Positions 12,301 through 25,900 of a DNA stretch of 64,000 nucleotides are shown here, in pieces. The notes below the pieces were generated by a model. That model did no database searches. It was not told where the DNA came from and was given only the letters and a program-made list of their open reading frames with translations. This DNA comes from Dryobates pubescens (lineage: Eukaryota; Chordata; Aves; Piciformes; Picidae), in contig NC_071618.1 of assembly GCF_014839835.1 (NCBI RefSeq), positions 992,001 to 1,056,000 of the forward strand. The letters run 5' to 3'. The position numbers and the translations under genes are program-made. Each line of letters opens with the position of its first letter. Position 1 is the first letter of the stretch.

Positions 12301-14689
12301 CAATTTCCAATTAGAAAAACACGGATTTCACTAGCTCACAGTATGATTTTAGTTAGACCCCAAGGCAAAAGGACACACTGCAAATTTCTAAGAGACAAGT
12401 ACCGAAATGGAAACAAATGGTCCCACATTTTGCCTTTCAGTAACATCAGAAGCCACCTATTTCACTGCATTGCACTTTCTCTGACCATCATTGAAGTGGG
12501 CCAGGTTCACTTTTGCATTTTTCCAAGTTCTTCAAAAGTTTATTTTTCCAATATTAAATTGAATATAACAATCAGCACATTTTTATGGACAATCAAAGTC
12601 CAATGTTTTTTACACTATGAAATAGAATAGTTCACCACAGTGAAAAGTTATCATGAATCTTATTCAGCAGCAAGTTATGATCATCTCAAACTGCTTAAAA
12701 TGATTACCATCTGGGGCACACACTACATCAGGCTCCTTTTAGAGTCTGTTTCTCTCACTGATCATCACAAGCATAGCTGTGGTGATGGTTTCTTACTTTC
12801 TGTTTGCCCTATTGCAGCCACACATTTCAGAGTTTGGTTAAGGAAGTGTCATGCTCTTCATAGTTTTTCAGTAGGAAACAACCCCAAGCGCACATCTTTA
12901 ATCTCAGAAGTCTTTCACCCTTATCCACCTTATTTTCTCCTTTACCTTCCAGGGAATAGAGCTGTTCTAGGACTGTTTCTTCAATTGCAAGGTAAAGGCA
13001 ATTTGGGCCACATTATAAATACTTCCCTTTATTGGTAAAGCAAATACATAAACTGCCATTACACGCCCCAAGCCAAAGCCAAGTAATTTCACTGTTTCAT
13101 CTGGATAAAGAGTATCAACCTGGCACTTCTTCCCAAGCCACCTATTCCTAGAACTAGAAAGAAAAATTGCCTGCCTGTAGCTGTTCAAGAGGAATAGCCT
13201 ATTTGAATTCTAACAAGCCATTGTACCAAGATTTTCCTCTACAACGTCTCTGTGCCTTGAGACTCAAAGGTGGAGAATAGAAAATATAAGCATATGATGT
13301 ATCATTTCTAAATACATATACACCAGCAAGAGATATACAGCATCTATTTGCCCACGCTGGGATCTGAAGTGCTTTGGTTAGCATTAGTAGCTAACTTGCT
13401 TAGCATGAATAGCTAGATTGATTAACAGTAGGCCACAAGCTGGAACCTAGAGATTGGTGAACTTAAACTCAACTCTTAGTTACAAGAATGCCTGGGAGTA
13501 GTTTTGCATGACTCTGATATAGTGTAACTGAGCTAAGCAAGTGAGGCGTTATAAACATTAATGAAGATTGTATGCTTAGGAATAGGAATTAGAGTGACCA
13601 TTACAATCAAAAGGAAAAGGAATTATATAATTCAAAGAAAGTAAGAAAGACAGCATTCTACCTGGAGTCAGCAGAAGACAGATGGGTTCCAGGTGCAAAT
13701 GAAAGAGAGATTGTGAAACTGTGTTAAGTAGGTAAAGTCACCTGTACCAAAAACTCCAGTTACCGAGGAGAACAAGTAACTGTTAAAACAATTTGATTGG
13801 ACAAAAGATACACACTCGTTGCATGAACAAGTGCACAAACCACTTCTGTCCTAGATTGTGAGGCTTTAAAAGGCACAGGGATATAACTGAGAGTCTGTCT
13901 CCAGAGGCATTCATCTTGAGCTGACCCTGCTATTGTACCATTATTATTTTTGTGAGATTTGATGCCTGAGACTCTGCTTCAGAAAACCTGGGGTTCAAAC
14001 TGCACATCTTTTAACACCCTTACATATACTACTGTGAATAAAAACTTCAACTATTAAGCACTGAACATTGTTCCACAGTGTAAGCTTAAATACAGACAAC
14101 AGCCCTTGAAGAAGGTTCAGTAGGCTTTCAGAAAGGCTTAAATCAATGCAAAGAAAATCTGCTGCATGCAATACATTGTTCATGTTCTGGTCTTTGATCA
14201 CTAACAGCTTCTTAATGCATCAGACTATCAACATTTAGTTTATCTTCATGAATACTATGGATAGCTTCAATGTATTTCACACGCTACTGTGCATTTAACT
14301 TGTTCAGTCCCCTTTTGGAAAGGCCTCATGAAAGTTTCTAGCATCCAGAATATCCTGGGGTGAGGAACTGCACAGCCGAGTCTTACACGCAATAGTTGTC
14401 TGTTTTTCCTGGTGTACGTCTGTCTCATGAGCATGATCCGATGCCTTGGCAAAGGCAGTAGAAGTCTATATCGTTCACTTTTCTTTAATGCCACTTTACC
14501 ATAGTACAACTTCTTGCCATAGGCCGTTTGGTGGGGTTCTTTTTACCAGGCTGACACTTGACTTAGATACACAGCAGCTTACTGAGCACAGCAGCTGATC
14601 GTTCTCGCTCTTCTCAGCGGCTCCCAGCTGTACCACGTCCTGGCTGCGCTGTGAGAAGCACACCCCTCACCCCAGCGGAGTTAGCCCGC
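9301..14689. other. Intergenic region with no supported gene
   Basis: Between the two CpG islands I see only one CR1 piece (12025-12215) and otherwise unique-looking AT-rich sequence. A minus-strand open frame at 10938-11366 (142 codons) has no recognisable motif. Confidence 0.5.
12025..12215 (-). mobile_element. CR1 3'-end fragment
   Basis: The sequence GGGATCTCTGGAGATCTAGT, then CTAGATCAGGTTGCCCAGGA and a 'gggcagcctgctccagtgct' segment, is the complement of a CR1 terminus. Confidence 0.8.
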
Positions 14690-15180
14690 ACACATCCCTA
14701 CCCCAGCCACGGGCCGCTGCCTCTGCCGCTCCCTTTCCTGCTGGACTTCACCCGCGCGGAAGGGTCACGCAGCGCCTCGCAGCACCTCTGACCTCGGGAA
14801 CCGGAAGGGGTTCCCGGACGCGCCGAGTGGCAGCCAATGCTGCCAAGAGGCCTGCAGCTCTCGAACGCCGCCTCGCCTTTCCCCTTCCCGTTGTAAGTAC
14901 CGGCGCGCGCCCAGCGGTCGGTGGGGGCTGGGACGGGGCGGCGGACAGCGGCCGCCGGCCGCGTCGTCTCGGTGCGGTCTCGCCCTCCGGGCAACGGGGC
15001 CTGCTGCCCCTCGGGCTGCCGTGTGGAGAGAGATGACCCCGAAAGGAGCCGCCGTGGCTGAGGGAGCAGCTGCGCCCAGAACGAAATGGCGCCCGGGATG
15101 GCCGCGCGTGTGACTGCGCGGGGGTTCGCCTCGCCATTCAGTACGGCGCTGCGGGTCCCGTGGCAGCACGCCTTGCGCCT
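14690..15180 (+). promoter_or_regulatory. LIPT1: CpG island, LIPT1 promoter
   Basis: This is a GC- and CpG-rich island. A consensus plus-strand donor (GTAAGT at 14893) follows a pyrimidine-rich stretch, so an untranslated first exon probably ends at 14892. A plausible second untranslated exon starts at 15374 after the acceptor TTCTAG. Both lead toward the LIPT1 coding exon. Open frames on the minus strand across the island are compositional. Confidence 0.7.
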
Positions 15181-15629
15181 GGCTGGCGTTTCACTGACCC
15201 AATAAGCTCGGGAGATTAACAAATCAATGACGAAAAACCCTCCAAAGCCGAGAAAGTTGGGACTCCTAGAAGCAGACTTAGCAACATGCACAGAGTATAA
15301 TTCTATTTGCAAGACTGTACTGAGTGAGAGGAAAATACGCAGTTTAATTCCATTTCTTCCTTTGATCTTCTAGGTATCAAAGACTTGAGAAGAAGTTGCT
15401 CTACACCCTCAGCTTTATTGTTACGCACACACGAGGGGTTGAATGGCATCACTACCTTTCGAGAAACATGCCATGTAACTCGGATCAGTTTGCTGCTTTG
15501 GAAAGGTTGTGACTGCATCATGACTGCCACTAGCATTTCATTTCTGTTACAGTGGTGGGTTGTGCATTTGCCACATTCAGCTTTACCAGATCAATAATTC
15601 CACCTATCTGCAGTCTGGTTATTAAAAAC

Positions 15630-16751
15630 ATGGTACTGCAGTCGTCATTAAAGAACTGCCTCCAGCTGTCCTGCATCTTCAGGACTCCAAAAGCTGGCTT
15701 CAGAAGCACAACTAGTGGAGGCCTCATTATCCAGTCTGTTTCTAATGATGTTTATGAAAATCTAGCTGTGGAAGATTGGATCCATGACCACATGAATTTA
15801 GAGAACCAACAGGTTCTTTTCCTGTGGAGAAATTCCCCTGCTGTGGTAATGGGAAGACATCAGAATCCTTGGCAGGAATGCAACCTCAGGCTCTTGAGGC
15901 AAAAAAATATAAAACTAGCCAGGAGAAAAAGTGGAGGAGGGACAGTTTACCATGACTTAGGCAATATCAATTTGACTTTCTTTACAAACAGGAAAAAATA
16001 TGAACGAATGGAAAACTTGAAATTAGTTGTGAAGGCACTGAAAGCCTTGCGCCCCCAGTTAGATGTACATGTCACTGACAGATACGACATCCTGTTGGAC
16101 AGGCAGTACAAAATCTCAGGTACTGCTGCAAAGTTGGGAAGGACTACTGCTTATCACCACTGTACCTTACTCTGTAATGCAGATAAGCTTGTTCTATCTT
16201 CTATACTAAAAAGTCCTTACAAAGGACTAAAAAGCAATGCCACTCCTAGTGTGCCTGCCTCAGTAAAAAATCTTTTTGAAGAGGATCCTAGCTTAACTTG
16301 TGAGATGCTCCTGGATGCCATTGCTGAACAATATGCTACGCAACACCAAATAGATCATCATATCACCTTAATAAATCCAGCTGATGAGGTTCTGCTTCCT
16401 GGAATTAATAACAGAGTGAAAGAACTACAAAACTGGGAGTGGGTGTATGGAAAGACACCAAAGTTCAGTATTAGCACTTGTTGTAACATGGTCTATAAAG
16501 ATTCTGTGCTTGATGTTAAAGTAGATATGGACATAAAGCATGGAAGGATTGAAGTCTGTAACATTGGTCTGCCAGAGCAGTGGTTGCCACCAGCACTGTG
16601 TAGTGAACTGGTGCAAAGCCTTACTGGCAGTAAGTTTTGCCCAAATGAAACCACTACAGTAGCGACGACATTACTAAGAATGCTTCCACAAGATGATGAG
16701 TTGCACAGCAGGTGGAATCTGTTGTGTGAGAATATGATGATGTTAATGTGA
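15630..16751 (+). CDS. LIPT1: LIPT1, lipoyl amidotransferase, mitochondrial
   Basis: LIPT1 transfers the lipoyl group from the H protein to the E2 subunits of the mitochondrial 2-oxoacid dehydrogenases. The ATG at 15630 gives 373 residues, the length I recall for human LIPT1. The frame stays open upstream to 15552 but only with GTG, just after an acceptor-like TTACAG, so I reject the longer start. The biotin/lipoate ligase-type fold is evident: [20 protein letters not shown] near residue 40, [11 protein letters not shown] near 75-85, the lipoyl-AMP binding motif [12 protein letters not shown] at about 98-109, and [18 protein letters not shown] from residue 161, with Lys168 in the conserved lysine position. 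The N-terminus is short, basic and serine-rich, as for mitochondrial import. The coding sequence lies in one exon, as in mammals, and shows no damage. Confidence 0.97.
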   Translation: MVLQSSLKNCLQLSCIFRTPKAGFRSTTSGGLIIQSVSNDVYENLAVEDWIHDHMNLENQQVLFLWRNSPAVVMGRHQNPWQECNLRLLRQKNIKLARRKSGGGTVYHDLGNINLTFFTNRKKYERMENLKLVVKALKALRPQLDVHVTDRYDILLDRQYKISGTAAKLGRTTAYHHCTLLCNADKLVLSSILKSPYKGLKSNATPSVPASVKNLFEEDPSLTCEMLLDAIAEQYATQHQIDHHITLINPADEVLLPGINNRVKELQNWEWVYGKTPKFSISTCCNMVYKDSVLDVKVDMDIKHGRIEVCNIGLPEQWLPPALCSELVQSLTGSKFCPNETTTVATTLLRMLPQDDELHSRWNLLCENMMMLM

Positions 16752-16764
16752 CTTGCATTTTGAA

Positions 16765-16770
16765 AATAAA
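16765..16770 (+). terminator. LIPT1: LIPT1 polyadenylation signal
   Basis: AATAAA lies 14 bp after the stop codon, implying a very short 3' untranslated region. Confidence 0.75.
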
Positions 16771-18185
16771 CATCTGCTGCTTCTTAATTTGTTGTATTGA
16801 AAACAAAATTAAAATGTCTATTTTTTTTTTCCAAGCTGAATTTTTCTCTTATTGGTTATTCAAACTGTTTCATTTACATTTTTGCTTAGCATTGCCTACT
16901 AGCAATTAGATTCCCCACTATCTGCACCTGAGGTCCCCAAACTAGAATGTAAGCAACATCAATGGGCTGCAGCTATGCATCACTCCATGCTGACAGATAT
17001 CATTGCTGCTTTAAACCAGGGGAAAGGGTGGCAACATCCTGAACTGGCTCTGTAGTAGAGAAGATACAAATGGCTGATGCAGGGGGAATGGCATACATGG
17101 AAAACTGCCACTGTTGATGTACTAAATCACCCAGCCTGCATCCTATTCCTTGCAGATACTAGCAAAAGGCCATGTCTCAGCCTCTGAGCTGTGTGGAGAG
17201 GGACGTCCCCCTGGTTTCAAGTTGGAAGTCTTGCAGAGTACTAGTGACCCTCTTCCCCTACAAACATTGTAGTAAAACATTGTAGTGAACTAAGCTCTGT
17301 GCTGTGTAGTGAATCAGTTCAGCAGTTCCACTCTGAATTAGGGCTTTTATCCCCTCGTGTGCAAAACGAGAAAGTATGAGGAAGTTCAGTGTAGGGATTT
17401 GTGTGACAAAGGTAGGAGAGACTAACGGGGAGGGAAACCGTATGTGCCTGCTTTGTACCTGTACTGCAAGTACCATTATGTAAGAAAGGCTCAAGATTTA
17501 TTTCACTGCCTTTGCCAAATAAGCATAATGCAATTTTGATCAGGTCAGAAGCAGTTTATTGCTATAGCTGTAGGAGAGAACCCAGTGCAGCAGTGACAGC
17601 CTCTGCTGATGTGACGGTTACAGTGTGTACACACTCTATTATGCAACTCCTTCACCAAACTGCTTTTGAATAGTAGAGTTAGTTAAATTTGAGAGGTTCA
17701 TCAAGCAAAAAAAAGCCATAAATTCACCCTGTCAAGGTGTGACTACATCGGTGGAAATTCCATGCAGGGTGCAATACATGGCACAACCCAACTCATGTAT
17801 TTTCCCAGAAGATGAACTGGGGTAGTAGGACTTAAAAGCATGGTATCCAGGAATGAGGCAGATAGTTACAGACAGAGGGCTTATTAGCAGATGACATGTG
17901 GGTTGTCCTGAAATACCAAAAGCATTTACTACTTGTGAATATAAGGAAACTGCAGAAAAATCAGAGGCTTATAAAGTGGATTGAGAAATGCAGTATCAAT
18001 TAGGCAATAAACAATCTTGATGTAAATAGGGCAAGATAAATAAGGACTAGCCTGGCCTAGGAAAGCAACAATATTTATGCCCTTGGGGCTGTCCTAATCA
18101 CATTTCTGAGGCTGTGGCATGAAGGAAGAGTTGGGTGGAAAGTTAGGGTGACTGACTCCTGCTGGACTTAAAAAACTTAAAATTA
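16771..18185. other. Intergenic, nothing recognised
   Basis: Moderate AT content. No conserved frame or repeat family could be identified. Confidence 0.4.
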
Positions 18186-18450
18186 GGTATGTAAGCACAC
18201 CTCCACAATGGGTGGAAGCTGAGGCATAGGAAGTTCCATGGAAACATGAGGAAAATTTTCACTGTAAGGGTGATGGAACACTGGAACAGGCTGCCCAGGG
18301 GAGTTGTGGAGTCTCCCTCTCTGGAGATACTCAAGACCTGCCTGGATGCAGTCCTGTGTGATCTGGTATAGGTGATCCTGCTCTGGCAGGGGGTTTGGAC
18401 TGGATGATCTTTCAAGGTCCCTTCCAGCCCCTAACATTCTGTGATTCTCT
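18186..18450 (+). mobile_element. CR1 3'-end fragment
   Basis: Plus-strand CR1 terminus: TGGAACAGGCTGCCCAGGGG, TGGATGATCTTTCAAGGTCC, ending CATTCTGTGATTCT. Confidence 0.85.
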
Positions 18451-18705
18451 GAATTCTGCCCAAGTGAGGCAGTTAAAGGGTTTATATGCTGCTAGGTTAT
18501 ACAATTTGTTCTTCAGCAAACTGTCAGATAAGCAAGAAGTAGTAACAGCAGTAACTGAAATTCTTCAAAGAATTCAAATTCAAAGACTAGGAAGCCCTAG
18601 GCAATACATGCTTTTGTGCATACCTCCCTCCTTTAATTAAATCATGCTGAGCTGCAAATATTCTTGGCAAGTGAGGCCTGTGAAGGCGTGTGAGGTGTTA
18701 CTATG

Positions 18706-19192
18706 TGTGGTGGGTTGAAAATTCCCCCCAACATAAAACTGCCAGACCAGCACAGTTGGAAGCAAATGAAGCTGTATTTACAAGCAAAACTACAATCTAA
18801 AATGAAATGCAATGAGTATGCACAAAATATACAATATTTGCAGGTATTTACAAACAGCACAAGAACCCCCCTGGACAAATCAGGGGAGCTTCCTCTTCCC
18901 TGCTCCCTACCCCCCTGGTACATGATAGAGGAGAGAAAAGAGCAGAGAGTTGTTAGATACTCAATGCAGCCAAGGTCAGCAAAGCCAGCAGAAGCACCAG
19001 CCAGAGCAGAGGAAGTGAAAAGAGAGAAAGTTAGTCTATGTATGTAAGTTTTATGTCTGTAATCTGTCCAATGGGATTATTTAGATCTTATCATTATTTT
19101 CCTTTTTACAGCCACTGGTGATTTACTTACATTCTACTAGTTTCTGTTCAAGATCTGGGAAAATTTTCAAGGCAAAGCCTGAAACTACGACA
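18706..19192 (+). mobile_element. Solo LTR of an endogenous retrovirus (ERVL-like), copy 1
   Basis: A 487-bp element begins TGTGGTGGGTTGAA and ends ACTACGACA. It is flanked on both sides by the direct repeat CTATG (18701-18705 and 19193-19197). A 5-bp duplication with TG/CA ends fits ERVL-class integration. The copy at 41728-42682 belongs to the same family in opposite orientation. No internal retroviral genes lie next to it, so it is a recombined solo LTR and an old fossil. Confidence 0.85.
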
Positions 19193-19864
19193 CTATGTTA
19201 CTTGTACACTGATGTCTTCAGAAGAAGGCTAGTTAAACATCTTTTAGTAGGAAGAAATTACATGGCAGAACCAACCTACCTTTGGGTAAGGAGAGTGGTC
19301 CATGGGGGTGAATCCAGCCCTCAGCTAGGAGGACCAGTAGTCATGCTGTAGGACTGAACAGTACTCAGCAGACTCCGAAAGGGAAGGTGGCTTAAGCTGA
19401 TCGCCACAGATGATGCCAGGAAGGAACAGTCATGGCTGCACAATCCAGGTGTGAATGGCAGCACAGAACACCACCTGGAGTGAGTAAAATGATTACAGAA
19501 CTGTGCTCTTACATGGTTCTAATTTTCCCCCCCCATTAACTGATTCCCATTTCTCTTCATACATGGTATTCCCACTGATAGCAAAAGGAACATAGGAAAA
19601 ATTTGCAATGCAGCACCAACTAGTACTTCACTAAAGACTTAATTGTACATGTGTACAGATATTGCATATCCATCAGATCCACAAAGAAATGTGCAGTCTT
19701 GGGTAGCAAATTATAATTGGAAAATGGATAAAAATTTCCAGCAATGAAGAGGCAAAAGACCATGCTTGTCTCTTGTGGTATATGTAGAGGACCACATCAT
19801 AGGGGACTATTACTAGAACAGAGAGGCATATTTGTTGAGGAATGGCTTGAATCGCAGGGGCATA

Positions 19865-20157
19865 GTCTCTTCTCCCAGGCAAGCAGTACCAGAACAAGAG
19901 GACACAGTCTCAGGCTGCGCCAGGGGAGGTTCAGGCTGGATGTTAGAAAAAAGTTCTATACAGAAAGAGTGATTGCCCATTGGAATGGGCTGCCTGGGGA
20001 GGTGGTGGAGTCGCCATCACTGGAGGTTTTTAGGAGAAGACTTGACAGGGTGCTTGGTGCCATGGGTTAGTTGGGCGGTGTTGGATTGGTTGATGGGTTG
20101 GACGCGATGATCTTGAAGGTCTCTTCCAACCTGGTTTATTCTATGTATTCTATAGTT
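19865..20157 (+). mobile_element. CR1 LINE, 3' end, young-looking
   Basis: The copy begins abruptly at GTCTCTTCTCCCAGGCAAGC and runs to CTTCCAACCTGGTTTATTC with a TTCTATGTATTC-type tail. It is open across its length ([20 protein letters not shown]) and nearly matches the copy at 33541-34015, which suggests the same recent subfamily. Confidence 0.93.
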
Positions 20158-20184
20158 CTATGGAACAGCTGCTTGAACAAAGTG

Positions 20185-20599
20185 TGTAGGCCGTACTCCA
20201 TCTTAATGTTTGCTGCTCGCAGTGAGCAGGTACGCTGATATTAGGGGATTACCACGGCCTTGAAGCCTGGAGGATGTGCTGGCAGCTGCAAGTGTGGATG
20301 GGGCATGGAGGGTCATTGTAACCCTGGAGCTGTGCTTGCAGCTGTGAGTATAGATAAAGGATAAGTAAAACAAGTAGCTAGAGAGGAATCTGCACGTAGA
20401 CTCTAACTGTAGCTAGGCTGAATATTATGATGTAACCCTGGACTAATAGCCAATGAAATGATTACACTTGTGCATATTTAGCTGAAATGCTATATAAGCT
20501 GTGCTTTCTAACAATAAAGTTGAAGCTTGCTTATCAATCATATTGATTGCTGCAAGTCTTTCCCTCACCCCCCTCGCCGATGGACTTCTCTTCCCGACA
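20185..20599 (+). mobile_element. Solo LTR of an endogenous retrovirus (class unclear)
   Basis: About 415 bp begins TGTAGGCCGTACTCC and ends CCCGACA. It has promoter and end-processing signals in LTR order: a TATA-like TATATAAG near 20493 and AATAAA near 20511, then about 85 bp to the end. I could not read a clean target duplication, so the ends are approximate. It sits directly downstream of a CR1 copy. No internal genes remain. Confidence 0.65.
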
Positions 20600-22060
20600 C
20601 ATATTGTATTACAAGATGCAGAATTCATAAATATTTTGACTTCCCATTAAGTACTAAAAATTAAAGTTAATCTAAAATACTGAAGATTTTATTATTTTGC
20701 CCCTGTATGTTTGAACTAGGTTAAAAGACCTAAAGTTTTGCATTCAGGATGCTTACTGTATACAGTGAGCCTTCTTCCCAAAATGGCTGATCTAGAAGGC
20801 ATTATGCAGCTTGAGTTATCCTCTGTAATGCAAACAAAAATTCAAGCAGATAACTAAAACTACAAATAATAAAAAATAACCTTTATTGTAGTTTAAAATA
20901 GGCATGTATTATATACAATTGAATAAAACTGACAACAGTGACTAGAAACTCAAGTTTATCACAGCAGCAAGCCAGGAAGGTTCTATGGAATGTTGAGGCG
21001 GACCAACTGTCACTGTTCAGCTTCTGTGGCATGTATGTTATTTGTTTTGCCGATGCAACACTGAAAAGCTGAGACATAATTATGCAAATGGATAAAAAGG
21101 CAAGCCACTGTCAAGCTGTGACACAGAGAACAAGGCAAAGACCAGCTGTGTTTCTTCTTGATAGCTGTGTAATACATTTGTTATGTCAGAGGTAATACTA
21201 AAAGAACAGCAGCATTAGATGACAGAAGGTGAAAGAATAAAACTGATAAAAAGAGAGTAATGGAATACACCAGGAAAAAGAAACATAGGAAAAGGGAAGT
21301 TTCAGCAATGAACATACTACTCAAATATACAGGCATACTGTATTACGAGATGCAGGAAGTATTAAGGCACTTAATCTGTCTTGAAGTTGCAAAGACGTTG
21401 ATGAGAACTGCAAAAGAGGCCACTGCCTGCTCTTCATGTCAGGATGTACAGCTTTCCTAGATTCTTGCTGACAATGATCAAGAACTCTTATTATTAGGCG
21501 AAAAAGAACCATCAGCTCAAGTGATACTTTCTTCTTTCCAGAGGGTGAAAGGAAGGCAAGAAAAGGCTTTGTCATTTTTTTCAATTAGCATATTCCTCAG
21601 AATCATTATTAACAAGAAAGTTTCAGAGTATCCACCTTCTGGAAGAATTTTAAAATCAATTACTGTTTTTCAGAGGACTATCTTAGTAGCAAGGAAAGAG
21701 CTTGCAGCAGTTCAGACTGGCATGGCTAGCTGGAAGGACATTAAACCTATGAGTCTGAGAAAAACATTGGTAGAGGATCACACAACCTTCCACACCTAAT
21801 GCAAATGATGGAAATCAGGTATATGACCATACAGCATGGAATAAAAGAATATATAGGAGTGACAGGGAAAACAATTCACCTGTTTGCATCCTTTTCTACT
21901 TAAAATCCATCATGCAGACATACAAGACACTGCTTGGGGAGTGCAATGTTTCACCTGGGATTACTAGTAAAGTCTGTGAAATCAAGCATTACAGGATTGA
22001 CTAAAACACAATGAACACTAGTCATGAGTAGAATACAGAGATTTAAGGAAATAAATGTAT
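20600..22060. other. Intergenic, nothing recognised
   Basis: AT-rich unique sequence. I found neither an exon nor a repeat family. Confidence 0.4.
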
Positions 22061-22074
22061 CAGGGGAGAATTAA

Positions 22075-22830
22075 TTGGAGTTTGAATAGAAGTAACCAGC
22101 TGCCAAGGGCTGCCTGGGAATAATTGGTGCTTGTGCCCAGCTGCCTAGGGGTGTCTGGGAACACTTAGTGGGAACCCAGAAGCTCCCAGGTGTATGATAA
22201 TAGGTAACATGTATCTGTAGGCTCCTTTGTTTATGAAACTGAGGGGGGATATGATGTGTTGACATCCTGGGATGACCACGAAAGACATTCAAGCTCCCGC
22301 TTGACCGCTAATAGACCTGAGGGAGATGAAGATAAGAAAGGCTATTGCTGGGCAGGGGGTGTGCAACCCCCTGAGTGGGCTGTGCGCATCAGCAGTACGG
22401 TGAGAAGTTACGTAACGCAACTGCAAAATAGGGTGGGGGCTTTCGCTCCAAGACCCAGCCTCCTGTGACACCTTGGCCCAATGTCACAGGATGCGGGACC
22501 CTCGAAAAACCTGACGGTTGCTACTGGGAGCTGCCGCTTCTCTGGTCCAACACGACAAGATTTGGTCTCACAGGGAGGCCTGCATGGATGGGAGACGGTC
22601 AGCTCCGCCGCTTTGTGATCTTCGGTGCCGCTGTTTCTTACAGGGTGCTTAGGGTAAGTTAGCTGCACTTTGCTGGGATCAGGCTCTGCTTCTGTGTTTC
22701 GTGGGTAACTCACAGGGTCGTGCTTGCTTTGGGTTTGTGCCTTGCAGTGCTGCAGAGCAGCCTCGTCCACCTTTTATATTAAATAAAGCCATACCTATCA
22801 GCACCTGTGGTACGTGTAATTGATAATTCC
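22075..22830 (+). mobile_element. LTR-like old retroviral segment
   Basis: The stretch is more CpG-rich than its surroundings, contains repeated CCAAGGGCTGCCTGGG-like words near its start, and has AATAAA near 22781 followed by a short tail. That layout suggests an LTR with adjoining leader. The ends are uncertain and I see no target duplication. Confidence 0.35.
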
Positions 22831-23249
22831 TTATCGAAATGAGCTCACTGGAACAATAAATAAGACTGTTCAGAAAATAGGACGTGTGGCAGCCCACCTT
22901 CAAATGCTTGTGAGGTGGTCAATTAAAGATCTAAAGAAAAAATTTGCTCAAGAAAAAATTAATAGTAAAAATAGAAACAACAGTATAGAGGCCTTTGAGA
23001 GACGGTATTGAGTCAGTTATGAAATCAAGATCGAGTTTGGACAGGGATTGGATTAGGATTATAGATGAGATACAGGCAAGGAATCATACAGTTGTGTTTT
23101 CTCAGACTGAAGTCTGAAGTATCCCTAAACTTGTTGGACTACGAACTTGGAAGAGTTGGGTCTGAGGGTAGACAGCTGGAGTCAAGCAGCATCTTCTAAT
23201 CAGACTTATTATGCTTATAAAAATGCTTATTAAAAGCAGTCATAGTTGA

Positions 23250-25682
<2,433 letters not shown>

Positions 25683-25900
25683 GGGAGCCGCGGCGCGGAG
25701 GCGGCAGGCGACCGGCTCGCGGCTGTCACGACCGCAGCAGCTCCGCGGGCGGGATGGGGAACGGAGAGCGGACGGGCACGCGGCGCATGCGCTCCGCTTC
25801 GAAACTGATGCGAGGGGGCTGTGCCTCACTGTTGTTCTTCCGCCGTCTCGGAACTAAGGTGCCGTGACCTCAATATCTGGCCGGAAGGCAGCGCAGAGAG
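25683..25900. promoter_or_regulatory. Bidirectional promoter MITD1 / MRPL30
   Basis: Only 218 bp separate the two start codons, inside a CpG island that extends from about 25250 to 26300. CGGAAG-type words lie close to both genes (for example near 25881), as is common for ETS/NRF2-driven mitochondrial gene promoters. No TATA box is visible. Confidence 0.8.

Noticed and set aside
11887-12630. 247-codon plus-strand open frame
   Set aside because: It crosses a CR1 fragment read antisense, and the rest has low-complexity, non-conserved character.
14698-15312. Arginine/proline-rich open frames on the minus strand
   Set aside because: Another CpG island, and the composition explains the openness.
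15552-15629. Longer LIPT1 frame starting at 15552
   Set aside because: The codon there is GTG right behind an acceptor-like TTACAG. The ATG at 15630 gives 373 residues, matching the family.
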